Below, one piece after another: positions 22,836 through 32,532 of a stretch of DNA of 64,000 nucleotides; positions within the stretch are counted from its first letter, which is position 1; the number at the start of each line of letters is the position of its first letter. Position numbers and translations under genes: made by a program. Source of the stretch: Legionella norrlandica (lineage in GTDB: Bacteria > Pseudomonadota > Gammaproteobacteria > Legionellales > Legionellaceae); NCBI RefSeq assembly GCF_000770585.1, contig NZ_JNCF01000008.1, forward strand, positions 1-64,000. The letters are read 5' to 3'. The notes beneath the pieces are model-generated. The model saw only the letters and a list, made by a program, of their open reading frames with translations. It was not told the DNA's origin and did not search any database.

Positions 22836-23621
22836 TTATTTTAATATAGGTGATATGGTTTGCAGAAGTGATTTAAATACCTTCGGTGTTCCTGCTACTA
22901 TATCGCCGTGGTTAAGGAAGTCCTCTCCGCCCTGCATATCGCTTATTAAACCACCGGCTTCCCTAATAAGTAATGCGCCTGCAGCGATATCCCAAGGACG
23001 CAAACCAAACTCCCAGAAACCGTCCAAACGCCCACTTGCGACGTAGGCTAAATCGAGAGCAGCAGAGCCTGTTCTTCTTACTCCAGCGCATTTCCCAAAC
23101 AATGCTTCGAAGGTTGGTAAATATTTCTGGGCAAGAGACGCTTCTCTGAAGCGAAAGCCAGTTCCTAAAAGAGAAGCAATAAGCTGGGTTTGCTTGGATA
23201 CCCGTATTCTTCTATCATTCAATCTGGCCCCGCGCCCTCTGCTTGCAGCAAAACACTCGTGCCGTAACGGATCATAAATGACACCATGTTCAATCCGGTT
23301 TTTAATTTTTACAGCGATGGATACAGAATAAAAGGGGAATCCATGTAGGTAATTTGAGGTACCATCAAGGGGATCAATTATCCAGATCACGTCGCTATCG
23401 GTTTGTTGAACGCCGCTTTCTTCAGCAAAGATTCCATGTTCCGGGTAAGCCTTATGTATTGTGTTAATAATTGACTGCTCTGCTTTGATATCCACCTCAC
23501 TAAAATAGTCATGGCTACTTTTGGGAGTTATTTTTAATCGATCAACTTGTTCTACATAACGGTTGATGATTTCACCAGCTTGACGCGCTGCATTGACAGC
23601 AATATTTAAAAGTGGTTCCAT
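22836..23621 (-). CDS. suhB: Inositol-1-monophosphatase family protein SuhB
   Basis: Mg-dependent phosphatase fold; in Enterobacteria SuhB also acts on transcription antitermination of rRNA. The key motifs are all present: the first metal-ligand segment FAEESG, the WIIDPLDGTSNYLHG signature near residue 83 and the late RPWDIAAGALLIREAGG signature near residue 210. I placed the start at ATG 23621 (MEPLLNIAV), as in homologues; a start at 23660 would add 13 unrelated hydrophobic residues. About 261 aa. Confidence 0.92.
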   Translation of the reverse strand: MEPLLNIAVNAARQAGEIINRYVEQVDRLKITPKSSHDYFSEVDIKAEQSIINTIHKAYPEHGIFAEESGVQQTDSDVIWIIDPLDGTSNYLHGFPFYSVSIAVKIKNRIEHGVIYDPLRHECFAASRGRGARLNDRRIRVSKQTQLIASLLGTGFRFREASLAQKYLPTFEALFGKCAGVRRTGSAALDLAYVASGRLDGFWEFGLRPWDIAAGALLIREAGGLISDMQGGEDFLNHGDIVAGTPKVFKSLLQTISPILK

Positions 23622-23660
23622 GGATATACTCTTTAGCAATAAAATCAGCAATTCTAGCAT

Positions 23661-23999
23661 TTTTTTTTAAGTAGAGAGAAGTTCAATCCACAAATACTAT
23701 GATATAGTTCTTTGTGCAGGATAAAAATTTAAGTTTTATCATGGTGAGCATCCCAGTTCTTATGGGATGAGCATTGGAAATTAATCTATATGTTTTATAA
23801 TAATTCATCATCTTGCCTCGATGTGTGACAGCGTTTCTATGGTATCCGTAGGATCTATGGTCCACGAATAAGTCGTGAGACATAGAAGAAAGAAAACGCT
23901 TGAGCGAACATCAGATTCTTTCGGAGCGATGACAGCAAATAAAAATTTTTGTAGCAGGCAAGGATAGAGTTATAGGTAGCGGATATAATAATTATTTTT
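23661..23999. other. 339-bp spacer between suhB and trmJ
   Basis: It holds two short hairpins: CATCCCA-7 nt-TGGGATG near 23747-23768 and CACGA-ATAAG-TCGTG near 23862-23877. Around the second one, the sequence from about 23830 to 23900 forms a larger imperfect inverted repeat (CGTTTCTATG against CATAGAA...AACG). No gene is convincing here. Confidence 0.4.
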
Positions 24000-24746
24000 A
24001 TGAAATTAAGTTCCATTCGAATTGTTTTAGTTTCAACTTCCCATCCCGGTAATATCGGTTCTACTGCAAGAGCCATGAAAACTATGGGATTGGGTTCATT
24101 ATATTTAGTGAACCCAAAATCATTTCCTGATCTTAAAGCCAGAGAGATGGCTGCCGGTGCTGATGATGTTTTAGACAGAGCTGTAGTAACGAGTAGCTTT
24201 GATGAAGCTTTAGCGGGATGTCAGTTAATTTTAGGAACAAGCGCCAGACCAAGAGGGCTTTCTTTACCAGGCTTACTCCCAACCTCCTGTGCGGAATTAG
24301 TAAGTCAACAATCGGATAATGCGCAAGTAGCTATTGTATTTGGCCGAGAACACGCAGGCCTTACTAATGAAGAACTGTTAAAATGTCACTATCATATTAA
24401 TATCCCCAGTAATCCTGAATACAGTTCTCTTAATTTGGCACAAGCAGTACAAATTATTGCTTATGAATTACGCATGAAAATATTATCACCACAGGCAGAA
24501 GTAGCTCTTCGTCATGAAGAATATGCAACAGCTGATGAAATTGAGCAATTTTATAATCATTTAAAGGAAGTTTTTATCGAAATCCAATTTTTGAAACCAT
24601 CGAACCCTAGGCGACTAATGCAAAGGGTGAGGCGATTATTTAATAGAATAAACCTTGAAAAAATGGAAGTAAGTATTTTAAGAGGCATGCTTAGTCAGGT
24701 TCAGAAATCATTGGAGTGGGCAAGGAAAAACAGTAGGAGTGATTAA
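24000..24746 (+). CDS. trmJ: tRNA (cytidine/uridine-2'-O-)-methyltransferase TrmJ
   Basis: SPOUT-fold enzyme that 2'-O-methylates position 32 of tRNAs. The sequence carries the N-terminal [19 protein letters not shown] signature (residues about 8-25), the [13 protein letters not shown] segment and the trefoil-knot [16 protein letters not shown] near residue 135. 248 aa, normal length. As in many gammaproteobacteria it stands in front of a nifS/iscS gene; its stop overlaps the next start by 8 bp. Confidence 0.93.
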   Translation: MKLSSIRIVLVSTSHPGNIGSTARAMKTMGLGSLYLVNPKSFPDLKAREMAAGADDVLDRAVVTSSFDEALAGCQLILGTSARPRGLSLPGLLPTSCAELVSQQSDNAQVAIVFGREHAGLTNEELLKCHYHINIPSNPEYSSLNLAQAVQIIAYELRMKILSPQAEVALRHEEYATADEIEQFYNHLKEVFIEIQFLKPSNPRRLMQRVRRLFNRINLEKMEVSILRGMLSQVQKSLEWARKNSRSD

Positions 24747-25911
24747 GTTGATAACAAAATCGATTTATTTGGATTATATGGCGACAACGCCCGTCGATCC
24801 CCGCGTTATTGAAAAAATGATAAAATATTTAGGCCCTGATGGGGATTTTGGTAATCCGGCATCAATAACCCACGAATATGGTAGGGTAGCCTCTCTAGCT
24901 GTTGAACGTGCTCGCTCTCAAATTGCAGAAGCTATTAATGCTTCTCCCCAGGAAATTGTATTTACCTCAGGCGCCACTGAGGCAGATAATTTGGCAATTT
25001 TAGGCTCTGCCAGGTTTTATAAAAATAAAGGGATGCATCTGATTACTATGAGCACAGAACATAAAGCGGTGCTTGATAGTTTTCATCAATTAGAAAAAGA
25101 AGGTTTTCAGGTTACTTACCTTGATCCGGAGTCTGATGGTCTATTGGATCTTAAGAAGCTGGAGTTAGCCCTTAGACCAGACACCATTTTAGTATCTATT
25201 ATGCATGTCAATAATGAAATTGGAGTCATACAAGACATTGCCTCTATTGGTGAGCTGCTACGTAATCGAGGAATTATATTCCATGTTGATGCGGCGCAAA
25301 GCGCAGGCAAATTGCCCATTGATCTGAACAAGCTATCAGTCGATCTAATGTCTTTTTCTGCTCACAAGAATTATGGCCCCAAAGGCATAGGGGCATTATA
25401 TGTTAGGCATAAGCCAAGAATTCGTTTACAAGCTTTAAGTTATGGGGGAGGGCATGAGGGCGGTTTGAGGTCTGGCACTTTAGCTACTCATCAAATCGTA
25501 GGTATGGGAGAAGCTTTTGTTATTGCTGAAGCAGAGCGAAATACTGAGCAGGAGCGTATCTTAAATTTTCGTAAACAATTATGGGAAAGTATTCGAGGTT
25601 TACCTAATATTAAGTTAAATGGGCATGAGCATCGTCGTATTGCAGGGAATCTGAATGTAAGTTTTGTTGATTTAAATGGAGATTCTATATTGCTGGCTTT
25701 AAATGAATTGGCGATATCGACCACTTCAGCTTGCTCCTCAGCCAGCATTCAGCCATCTTATGTTTTAAGAGCAATAGGACTCACCGATGATGAAGCTCAA
25801 TCCTCTATCCGTCTCTCAATAGGGCGCTTTACTCAAGAAGAGCAAATTCAGAAAGCAATTAATATAATTTGCACACAAGTCAATAGATTGCATGAATTAT
25901 CACCACTATGA
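24739..25911 (+). CDS. iscS: NifS/IscS-like cysteine desulfurase
   Basis: PLP-dependent enzyme that takes sulfur from cysteine as a persulfide for Fe-S clusters and tRNA thiolation. Seen: [12 protein letters not shown] at the start, [10 protein letters not shown], the PLP lysine in [12 protein letters not shown] near residue 206, and the long-loop catalytic cysteine in [15 protein letters not shown] near residue 330, typical of the IscS group. The start is GTG 24739, which overlaps the trmJ end. It is followed 4 bp upstream of its stop by the next gene's start, so the four genes appear coupled. Without comparison it could be a second desulfurase, not the housekeeping IscS. Confidence 0.88.
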   Translation: MIKLITKSIYLDYMATTPVDPRVIEKMIKYLGPDGDFGNPASITHEYGRVASLAVERARSQIAEAINASPQEIVFTSGATEADNLAILGSARFYKNKGMHLITMSTEHKAVLDSFHQLEKEGFQVTYLDPESDGLLDLKKLELALRPDTILVSIMHVNNEIGVIQDIASIGELLRNRGIIFHVDAAQSAGKLPIDLNKLSVDLMSFSAHKNYGPKGIGALYVRHKPRIRLQALSYGGGHEGGLRSGTLATHQIVGMGEAFVIAEAERNTEQERILNFRKQLWESIRGLPNIKLNGHEHRRIAGNLNVSFVDLNGDSILLALNELAISTTSACSSASIQPSYVLRAIGLTDDEAQSSIRLSIGRFTQEEQIQKAINIICTQVNRLHELSPL

Positions 25912-26291
25912 TATATAATAAAAAAGTAAAGGACTGTTTTTTTAATCCTCAGCATGTTGAAAAACTAGATCTAAATAATCCTTTGATAGTGGGTATACAA
26001 AGTTATACTGCACATCCAAGGAGTGAAGTGAATTTTTATTTGAGATGTGAAAAAGACAAATTAATATCTAGAGCCAGTTTTAAAACGAATGGTAGTCCTT
26101 ATGTAATTGCAGCGCTAGAATGGTTATGTCGCCAGATCGAAGGCAAAAGCTTGGAAACGCTTCCGTTATTAACATACCAAGTTTTAATCAACGAACTGGA
26201 AATACCCGACAGTCAGTATCCTATAGCTCTCCAGATAGAGGGAATCTATAAAGAGGCGCTGGCTTTAGTGAGCAAGAGATTTGAGAGGTAA
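25908..26291 (+). CDS. IscU-like scaffold protein lacking the cluster-binding cysteines
   Basis: 127 residues with clear IscU-type sequence: N-terminal [43 protein letters not shown], the IEGKSLETL segment and a C-terminal helix. In IscU three cysteines (in the APACGD, FGC and HCS motifs) hold the cluster; at those places this protein has Pro-Arg-Ser, Ser63 and a Tyr-Pro-Ile stretch. Cysteines exist at 10, 47 and 74, but not in the known positions. It may be a cysteine-desulfurase partner rather than a scaffold. The start overlaps the iscS stop. Confidence 0.72.
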   Translation: MIYNKKVKDCFFNPQHVEKLDLNNPLIVGIQSYTAHPRSEVNFYLRCEKDKLISRASFKTNGSPYVIAALEWLCRQIEGKSLETLPLLTYQVLINELEIPDSQYPIALQIEGIYKEALALVSKRFER

Positions 26292-26296
26292 AATCT

Positions 26297-26662
26297 ATGA
26301 GTGTAGTGATACAACAATCAAGTAGCGTAAATCCAAACATTACTTTCAGCGAATCAGCAATAAAACATTTGATTTCCTATTTAGAAAAAAATCCGGGGCA
26401 TAAAGGGGTGCGCTTATCTGTAAAAAAAACAGGGTGCTCTGGCCTATCTTATGTGGTTGATTATGTTAAGGAACCAGCAGAAGGCGATATGGTAGCTCCT
26501 TTATCCGAAGGTTATTTGGTCTGTGTGGATAAATCAAGTTACCCTTTCCTTAAAAACATGCAAGTTGATTATGTAAGGCAAGGGTTAAACTATAAGTTTG
26601 TTTTTAACAACCCTAATCAAACAGGTCAATGTGGTTGCGGAGAAAGCTTTACTGTGAGTTAG
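26297..26662 (+). CDS. iscA: A-type iron-sulfur carrier protein (IscA/SufA/ErpA family)
   Basis: Delivers Fe-S clusters to apo-proteins. The 121-residue product has the three A-type cysteines: GCSGLSYV near residue 47 and the closing CGCGESF at about 113-118. It lies 5 bp after the IscU-like gene and completes the trmJ-iscS-IscU-iscA set. Which of the IscA, SufA or ErpA subgroups it belongs to is not decided here. Confidence 0.9.
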   Translation: MSVVIQQSSSVNPNITFSESAIKHLISYLEKNPGHKGVRLSVKKTGCSGLSYVVDYVKEPAEGDMVAPLSEGYLVCVDKSSYPFLKNMQVDYVRQGLNYKFVFNNPNQTGQCGCGESFTVS

Positions 26663-26857
26663 GAAATAGTAGCCACCCTAATAGGCATGGTAACTGTCAC
26701 GCTGTATCGCCGGAATGCTATATTTGGCCCATCTTGGACGAAAAACTGGACACAACTTTGGCATTCCACCAAGATTCAAGCTATGACCCTGAACGATTAC
26801 TAGGCATGCACATTATATGCTGGTAAAGGTAGCCCGCTATAATGGACGTTTCTTTAA

Positions 26858-27193
26858 TTACTCGAAAATTTCTTTTTCGATATTCAAATCAATTTTGCTT
26901 ATTCCATCATTGATGGCTTCTATAATTAACTTGCATGTTTTTGCGTTATCAACTGCCCAGTCAGTAAAGGAATGATGAAATGAAATATCCATTACCTGAT
27001 GGTTACCATTTATTTTTATAGTAACTAATCCATCCTTGGACGAGCCCTCCGCACTCATTTTGTCAAGCTCTTCGAGTTTTGAAAGAGCGTTATCCTTAAG
27101 CAGAGCTTTTTGGGATCGGATGACTCTTATAGTCCGTGCTCCCAGACTTTTGAGTACTTGCTCATCTATTACCGCGCTATTGTTTGCTTCCAT
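26858..27193 (-). CDS. Divergent YbaB/EbfC-like nucleoid-associated protein, copy 1
   Basis: 111 residues. The centre (AEGSSKDGLVTIKINGNHQVMDISF) matches the YbaB/EbfC core with its G-V-T-I-x-NG pattern. The N-terminus is helical and Lys-rich. Copy 2 at 36012 shares this core. YbaB proteins bind DNA as dimers; here it is a family assignment only, with no evidence of a dnaX-recR context. It sits convergent to iscA. Confidence 0.7.
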   Translation of the reverse strand: MEANNSAVIDEQVLKSLGARTIRVIRSQKALLKDNALSKLEELDKMSAEGSSKDGLVTIKINGNHQVMDISFHHSFTDWAVDNAKTCKLIIEAINDGISKIDLNIEKEIFE

Positions 27194-27545
27194 TTATCAT
27201 TCTCCTTAGATAGGATAATCACCATATGCCGCGGACAATCCAGACTATGTGCGTCATGTAGGTACTTTAGCAGGATCGCGAAAACAAAATGCCTACCTAT
27301 CTGCTTACTTTTTATGATCTAAAAGAATTAATTTAATCACAAACATTAATCTTTTTGTTTAAATATATTTCACTTTAACCGAAAGATCAATATTTGATAA
27401 TATTTATGGGGGTGTATTGACAATTCATCCAAAGTCGCTGCACATAGTTGGTGGAGATGAATTGCCAACATGCCCTATTCTAAAAGCTGGTATTTTGAAG
27501 TATCTTGGGTATATCTTAGTAATAATAATTAATTATGGATAATGC
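27194..27545. other. 352-bp spacer before larE, with a palindrome
   Basis: Apart from the palindrome at 27409-27475, I see only AT-rich DNA, with nothing matching a promoter consensus well. The larE start follows at 27546. Confidence 0.35.
27409..27475. repeat. 67-bp imperfect palindrome upstream of larE
   Basis: The left arm GGGTGTATTGACAATTCATC and the right arm, whose complement reads GGGCATGTTGGCAATTCATC, pair over about 20 positions with a few mismatches. The arm core TTGrCAATTC recurs at 16136. It stands about 70 bp before larE, so it may be a hairpin in the leader or an insulating repeat. Confidence 0.6.
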
Positions 27546-28457
27546 ATGGAAAAGCAAGAAGGGAGTACAAATAAAAATTCAAGCGTTTGTTTGTTAGAAA
27601 AGACATCCAAGCTTGATTTATTAAAATCAATACTGGCATCACTCATCGAAAACGGTTTAATCGTAGCTTTTTCTGGCGGTGTTGATAGTGGCTTTCTTCT
27701 ATGGGCTGCTATTGAAACTTTAAAGTCTTTAAATCTCTCGGGAAAAAAAGGGCGTGTGCTGGCTGTGCTTGCGGTGAGTCCCAGTATACCTTTGTGGGAA
27801 GTTGAAGACGCAAGAAAATTTGCGAAGAATATTGGTGCAGAACTTTTAATAGTCAATAGTCATGAAGTTCAGCAGGAAGCGTATGCTAAAAATGATGGTA
27901 AACGTTGCTATTATTGCAAAACTGAGCTGTTTACTATAGCAAAAAAAGAAGGAATAGAAAGGGGGTATCAATCGATTGCGTATGGTTATAATGCGAGCGA
28001 CCGGAATGATATTCGTCCTGGTCATTTAGCTGCTCAAGAACATAATATTTATTCTCCATTAGAACAAGTGGGCTTGGAAAAAGGTGAAATAAGAGAATTC
28101 TTGCGGGAATTAGGATTTAGCCTGTCTGATAAACCCGCAACTCCTTGCCTGGCTTCCCGAATCATGACTGGGGTACGAGTCACGGAAGAAAAGTTAAATC
28201 ATATTCATGAAATGGAGAGTCTTCTAAGAGATGCGGGTCTTTCTGTTTATCGTGTTCGTATACACGAGGAACATTTTACATCTGAACGACTAACATCCGG
28301 GCATCGCTATTTTCGAATCGAAGTAGCGCCAGAAGAAATGCTTGCAGTTTTGAGAATACGTGATTTATTAGTTAGTACAGCTCGAAAGTTAGGTTATCGT
28401 TGGGTAAATTTAGATTTAGCGGGTTATCAGCTTGGAGGCGCAACAATTACATCATGA
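27546..28457 (+). CDS. larE: Sacrificial sulfur transferase LarE (nickel-pincer nucleotide synthesis)
   Basis: Converts the carboxylates of the biscarboxylated pyridinium mononucleotide to thio-acids, giving its own cysteine sulfur, in making the cofactor of lactate racemase. Seen: PP-loop FSGGVDSGF near residue 43, the NDGKRCYYCKTELF segment with the cysteines, and KPATPCLASRI near residue 198. The last cysteine is at the position of the sacrificial one. It overlaps larB by 4 bp (ATGA). Start at ATG 27546; the neighbouring larB and larC support the call strongly. Confidence 0.9.
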   Translation: MEKQEGSTNKNSSVCLLEKTSKLDLLKSILASLIENGLIVAFSGGVDSGFLLWAAIETLKSLNLSGKKGRVLAVLAVSPSIPLWEVEDARKFAKNIGAELLIVNSHEVQQEAYAKNDGKRCYYCKTELFTIAKKEGIERGYQSIAYGYNASDRNDIRPGHLAAQEHNIYSPLEQVGLEKGEIREFLRELGFSLSDKPATPCLASRIMTGVRVTEEKLNHIHEMESLLRDAGLSVYRVRIHEEHFTSERLTSGHRYFRIEVAPEEMLAVLRIRDLLVSTARKLGYRWVNLDLAGYQLGGATITS

Positions 28458-29242
28458 ATGAAGCCAATTTGAGAATATTATTAAATAAGTTAGTAGGCGG
28501 TGAGGTTGCCGTGGATGCCGTCATAAATAAGCTATTAACGACCTTATTTCAACGCACTGAATTAGGCTATGCCAATCTGGATCATCATCGGGAATTAAGG
28601 CATGGATTAAATGAAGTAATCTTTGGAGAAGGCAAGTCAGTAGAGCAACTTATTCAAATTGCTAAAAAACTTGCACAGGGAGAGCGTTGTGTATTAATTA
28701 CTCGACTTGAGCCTGAAAGAATGGATTTATTAAAAAAAGCTTTTCCTGAAGGTCGAACAAATACTTTGGCAAGAACTTTTATGCTTTATCCTCCAGACAT
28801 TCATCAGAGCGGGCTATCTGATAAATTCATCGCTATTGTTTCAGCTGGTACCAGTGATATTCCTGTGGCTGAAGAAGCGAAAGAAGTTTGTATGGCGATG
28901 AAAATTGCAACGGAATGTATTTATGATGTAGGAGTTGCTGGTTTGCATCGGGTAATAGAGGCTATGGAAACAATTCAGCAAGCCAGTGCAGTGATTGTGG
29001 TGGCTGGCATGGAGGGTGCATTGCCAAGTGTTATTGGTGGATTGGTGAAAACACCCATTATTGCAGTGCCTACCAGTATTGGGTATGGAGCAAATTTTCA
29101 AGGGATGGCTGCATTATTAGGAATGCTAAACAGCTGTGCTCCTGGACTTGTTGTCACTAATATTGATGCGGGGTTCTCGGCAGGTTTCGCAGCAGCTCGT
29201 ATTGTCAATGGAATGATAAAAAGTGAAAACACTATATCTTGA
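28454..29242 (+). CDS. larB: Nickel-pincer nucleotide carboxylase LarB
   Basis: Carboxylates and hydrolyses nicotinic acid adenine dinucleotide as the first step in cofactor formation. The sequence has the AIR-carboxylase-like C-terminal part: IAIVSAGTSDIPVAEEAKE near residue 130, VVVAGMEGALPSVIGG and PIIAVPTSIGYGANFQG near residue 210. I chose ATG 28454 because it overlaps the larE stop and gives a natural N-terminus; the 18 codons before it belong to another frame. 262 aa. Confidence 0.9.
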   Translation: MNEANLRILLNKLVGGEVAVDAVINKLLTTLFQRTELGYANLDHHRELRHGLNEVIFGEGKSVEQLIQIAKKLAQGERCVLITRLEPERMDLLKKAFPEGRTNTLARTFMLYPPDIHQSGLSDKFIAIVSAGTSDIPVAEEAKEVCMAMKIATECIYDVGVAGLHRVIEAMETIQQASAVIVVAGMEGALPSVIGGLVKTPIIAVPTSIGYGANFQGMAALLGMLNSCAPGLVVTNIDAGFSAGFAAARIVNGMIKSENTIS

Positions 29243-30443
29243 AAGTATTGCAGGAATTGCAGGGGATATGTTTGCCGCAAGTTTCGTGGATGCTGGTTTA
29301 GTTTTTGTAGAAGAACTGCAAAGTTTAAGTACGAAACTTGGTTTTCAAGACATAACGGTGAAAATATCTGTGGTGAATCGTGCCTCATTAAAAGCTGCTC
29401 ACCTTGTTGTTCTTTTTAATGAGGAGGAATGGGTACAGCGATTTTCCAAACATGGGATTCCTAAAAATCATCATTCAAGCCATGCCCATGTTCCCTTCAA
29501 AGAGTTAGAACGGGTAATTCTCAATTCGCAGCTAGAAAGCGAAGTTAAATTACTGGCAGGAAAAATTTTAAATACTTTGGCTGAAGCAGAAGCTCAATCT
29601 CATGGTGTAGCTAAGGAAAAAGTAGTTTTTCACGAATTAGGTATGCTCGATTCTCTTATGGATATTGTAATGGCGGCGTATTGTATTACCAAGGTAAAGC
29701 CTGACTTAATTTTAGCTTCTCCGGTGAAATTGGGACGAGGTCTCATTTTAACTGCTCATGGACAACAACCAGTTCCCCCTGCCGTTTCTGCTGCTCTATG
29801 TTCAAAAATGTGGGTGGCTTCTTTTCCTGTTGGGATTGAGCCTGAAAATATCGAATTAAGCACACCCACAGGTCTTGCTATACTTAAGGCATTAGAGCCC
29901 GTTTTTGTAAAGGAATGGCCTTCTGGAAGGCTGCTTATCACTGGAAATGGGGCAGGAACAATGGATTTAGGAAATTATCCTAATTTATTTCGGATTAATT
30001 TATTCGAAGCTCAGCAGGAAGAGCTCGATTTGCCTTATGAGCAGGATGCCGTTTTTGAAGTAGTGGCAAATTACGATGATATCACTGCCGAGCGTTTAGC
30101 TTGGGCAGCCCAGAAACTTTTTGAATACGGTGCTTTAGACGTTTGGCAAACAACAGCAGTTGGTAAAAAGGGTCGAGTCGCGATGTTACTTTTTTGTCTT
30201 GTAGAGGAAGCAACATTAGCGAAAAGTCTGAATTTTATTTTACAACAAACGTCTACTTTTGGCGTACGTTATGAACGAAAAAAACGTGTCAAATTAAAGC
30301 GTTATTTTGAAAACCGAGCTACAGAGAATGGTGTATTTCAAGTGAAGATAGGTTGCGATACACGCGATAATAAAATAAAAGAAAAATTTGAATTTGAAGA
30401 AATAAAAGAGCTTTGGGATAACAATGTTAATGATTCATTTTAA
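29223..30443 (+). CDS. larC: Nickel-insertion protein LarC
   Basis: Installs nickel in the pincer cofactor. The frame from GTG 29223 overlaps larB by 20 bp and runs uninterrupted for 406 residues; in some lactobacilli larC is read by a programmed frameshift, but here it is a single frame. Seen: GIAGDMFAASFVDAG at the N-terminus, the His-rich loop SKHGIPKNHHSSHAHVPFK near residue 76-92, and FHELGMLDSLMDIV. LarA is not in the window. Confidence 0.9.
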   Translation: MKTLYLESIAGIAGDMFAASFVDAGLVFVEELQSLSTKLGFQDITVKISVVNRASLKAAHLVVLFNEEEWVQRFSKHGIPKNHHSSHAHVPFKELERVILNSQLESEVKLLAGKILNTLAEAEAQSHGVAKEKVVFHELGMLDSLMDIVMAAYCITKVKPDLILASPVKLGRGLILTAHGQQPVPPAVSAALCSKMWVASFPVGIEPENIELSTPTGLAILKALEPVFVKEWPSGRLLITGNGAGTMDLGNYPNLFRINLFEAQQEELDLPYEQDAVFEVVANYDDITAERLAWAAQKLFEYGALDVWQTTAVGKKGRVAMLLFCLVEEATLAKSLNFILQQTSTFGVRYERKKRVKLKRYFENRATENGVFQVKIGCDTRDNKIKEKFEFEEIKELWDNNVNDSF

Positions 30444-30452
30444 GGGATGAAA

Positions 30453-31175
30453 ATGGAGCTTACAAATCTTACGGAAGACAACATTGAAAGGGCTGTTGAA
30501 CTAGTATTTACTCAGGAAAATAATTTTAACTCAGTAGAAGAAGCTTATCAAAAATTAGCTCGTGTATTTTATGAAAATTTTGGCAGCTCGTTAAATAAAT
30601 CCGAAGTTGTTTTGTCGCGTGTCTACCATTCTTTTGATTTTCAAGTATTGCCTCAGGAGCTGCAAAGCATAACAAAAGAAATATGGGGAGAACAGGTAAA
30701 AGACACCAGCAAAATTTTAGTGTTAATGGGAACTTATGGCCAAGAAGAAGCATGGAGAGATAGAAAACAATCGAAAGGCCATAAGGCCATTCTTTTGAGC
30801 AAAGAAACTTTAGAGCGAATTCCTATGGTAGCTCGTTTGATACAACAAATTGGCTTTGATATCGGTTTATTGTTAGGTCATGAAGAAGGGATTGATTATG
30901 AAGGTATTGCGGGCACTTTTGGAGTGTTTTATGTGTCGTCAGCTCAAGGTTCTCCTTATATACCCGCACAAGATTTTGTAGAACAATATAAGGTGCAGTC
31001 TGTTATAGGTACAGGTGTTATGCTTCCGCAAGGAGATATTAGTGTTTATCTTGCCTTTACTCGTGTCCCCATTAAGAGTGAAGTAGCAGCCAATATTGCA
31101 CCACTAATGTCTATATTTTGGCAAAAAGCCTATTTTTTATTAGAAAAGTATGGAATGTTTAATTTAAACCAATAA
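30453..31175 (+). CDS. Putative stand-alone sensory protein (GAF-like domain family found with kinases)
   Basis: 240 residues. The pattern SAQGSPYIPAQDFVEQY and VIGTGVMLPQGDISVYLAF near residues 165-205 reminds me of the N-terminal sensor region often fused to histidine kinases or cyclases; here it is a separate gene. Ligand unknown. I chose ATG 30453, spaced 5 bp from AAGGGA; a start at 30447 adds two residues. It begins 9 bp after larC and ends 16 bp before the kinase, so it may link lar expression to the signalling genes. Confidence 0.65.
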   Translation: MELTNLTEDNIERAVELVFTQENNFNSVEEAYQKLARVFYENFGSSLNKSEVVLSRVYHSFDFQVLPQELQSITKEIWGEQVKDTSKILVLMGTYGQEEAWRDRKQSKGHKAILLSKETLERIPMVARLIQQIGFDIGLLLGHEEGIDYEGIAGTFGVFYVSSAQGSPYIPAQDFVEQYKVQSVIGTGVMLPQGDISVYLAFTRVPIKSEVAANIAPLMSIFWQKAYFLLEKYGMFNLNQ

Positions 31176-31191
31176 GCCAAAAGGTTTAATT

Positions 31192-32532
31192 ATGGATAAT
31201 TTAACAATCTGGTTAATGGAAAAATTGCCGGTACCTTTTGTGCAGCACAATAAAGAAAGTGTTCTTTATATTAATCCGGCTTTTAAATGTCTTATATCCG
31301 AACAGACCAAATTGGATAACTTTGATTTTATTGGTTGGCTTGATGAGGCTATTAAAGATAAAAAACAAACTCAATTATTTTTCGAAGCACTGGAACAGGA
31401 TAAAGAACTAATTATCATAACGGAAGGTTATGTAAAAGGGACTGTGCATTATTGGACTATTTATTCTTTTCCTGTTCCTTTAAATGGAAGTTCTACTACT
31501 TCCCGAATAACCTGGTTTGCTGATTCGTCAAGTGCCCATCTTAATAAATCCTATTGGGACTTACATCTACGGGTGAGCAAGGCCACAATGCAGTTGATAA
31601 AAGAAGTTAACGAACGCAAAAAAGCCGAAGAGAAAGCGATGAGTTTAAACGATGAGCTTGTAAAATTGCAGGATGATTTAATAAGCGCCTCTCGTCAAGC
31701 TGGTATGGCAGAAGTTGCTGCTTCGGTACTTCACAATATTGGTAACGTATTAAATAGTGTTAATGTCTCAATAGAGGTGATAAAGGACAATCAACATAGC
31801 TCCTTATTTAAAAGGATATCTATGTTAAGTGAGATGTTAAAAGAACATGCCACGAATTTAATGGATTACTTTCAGAACGACGAGAAAGGCAAGTTACTAC
31901 CTAATTATTTAACGATAATATTTGAAGAACTTGGAGCTTATAAAACTAAAATTGATGAAGAAATCAAACGATTAAAAGACCAATACCTTATCATCAAGGA
32001 TATTTTAAATGCTCAAAACGAAATTGCAGGCCATCCAACAGCGTTAGAAAAAGTCTTTCTAACGGAGTTAATTGATAATTCCTTGCAGATCATTTTTACT
32101 GAAGATTCCATAATAACGAAGAAAATTACAATCAATAAAAATTATAAATACAATTTGCCTATAATTACTAATAAAGTGGGACTAATGCAGATTATAGTTA
32201 ATCTTTTAAAAAATGCTAAAGAATCCCTTGAAGAGTTAGATGAAGACAGATCTCGCCGTATTAATATTAGCTTGGACAGCAATATTGATGACAATTTTAT
32301 TGAAGTAAAAGTGATGGACAATGGTATAGGTATCTCACTAGAGGATCAAGAAAAAATGTTTCGCTTTGGATTCACCACTAAGAAGCAGGGGCATGGTTTT
32401 GGATTACATCATAGTGCTCTCCTTGCTAAACAATTAGGAGGATCTCTTGCAGTTGAGAGCGAAGGTTTGGGCAAAGGGGCTACCTTTTTACTAAGATTGC
32501 CGATTACTGACAGTTCTGAATCCGTACAATAG
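31192..32532 (+). CDS. Cytoplasmic sensor histidine kinase
   Basis: 446 residues, no membrane segment. A PAS-like region covers about residues 12-125. A coiled-coil (NERKKAEEKAMSLNDEL) leads to the phospho-acceptor segment SVLHNIGNVLNSV near residue 180. A long helical insert is followed by the ATPase domain: N box NLLKNAKESL near 338, G1 DNGIGIS, F box FRFGFTTK and G2 GHGFGLHHS. The stop codon falls in the terminal inverted repeat of an inserted element. It pairs with the REC-GGDEF-EAL gene downstream. Confidence 0.88.
   Translation: MDNLTIWLMEKLPVPFVQHNKESVLYINPAFKCLISEQTKLDNFDFIGWLDEAIKDKKQTQLFFEALEQDKELIIITEGYVKGTVHYWTIYSFPVPLNGSSTTSRITWFADSSSAHLNKSYWDLHLRVSKATMQLIKEVNERKKAEEKAMSLNDELVKLQDDLISASRQAGMAEVAASVLHNIGNVLNSVNVSIEVIKDNQHSSLFKRISMLSEMLKEHATNLMDYFQNDEKGKLLPNYLTIIFEELGAYKTKIDEEIKRLKDQYLIIKDILNAQNEIAGHPTALEKVFLTELIDNSLQIIFTEDSIITKKITINKNYKYNLPIITNKVGLMQIIVNLLKNAKESLEELDEDRSRRINISLDSNIDDNFIEVKVMDNGIGISLEDQEKMFRFGFTTKKQGHGFGLHHSALLAKQLGGSLAVESEGLGKGATFLLRLPITDSSESVQ

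Noticed and set aside
26629-26826. Plus-strand open frame after iscA
   Set aside because: It overlaps the iscA end in another frame and has no natural start or composition.
28400-28453. Upstream extension of larB
   Set aside because: The added residues translate larE codons in another frame; ATG 28454 overlaps the larE stop.
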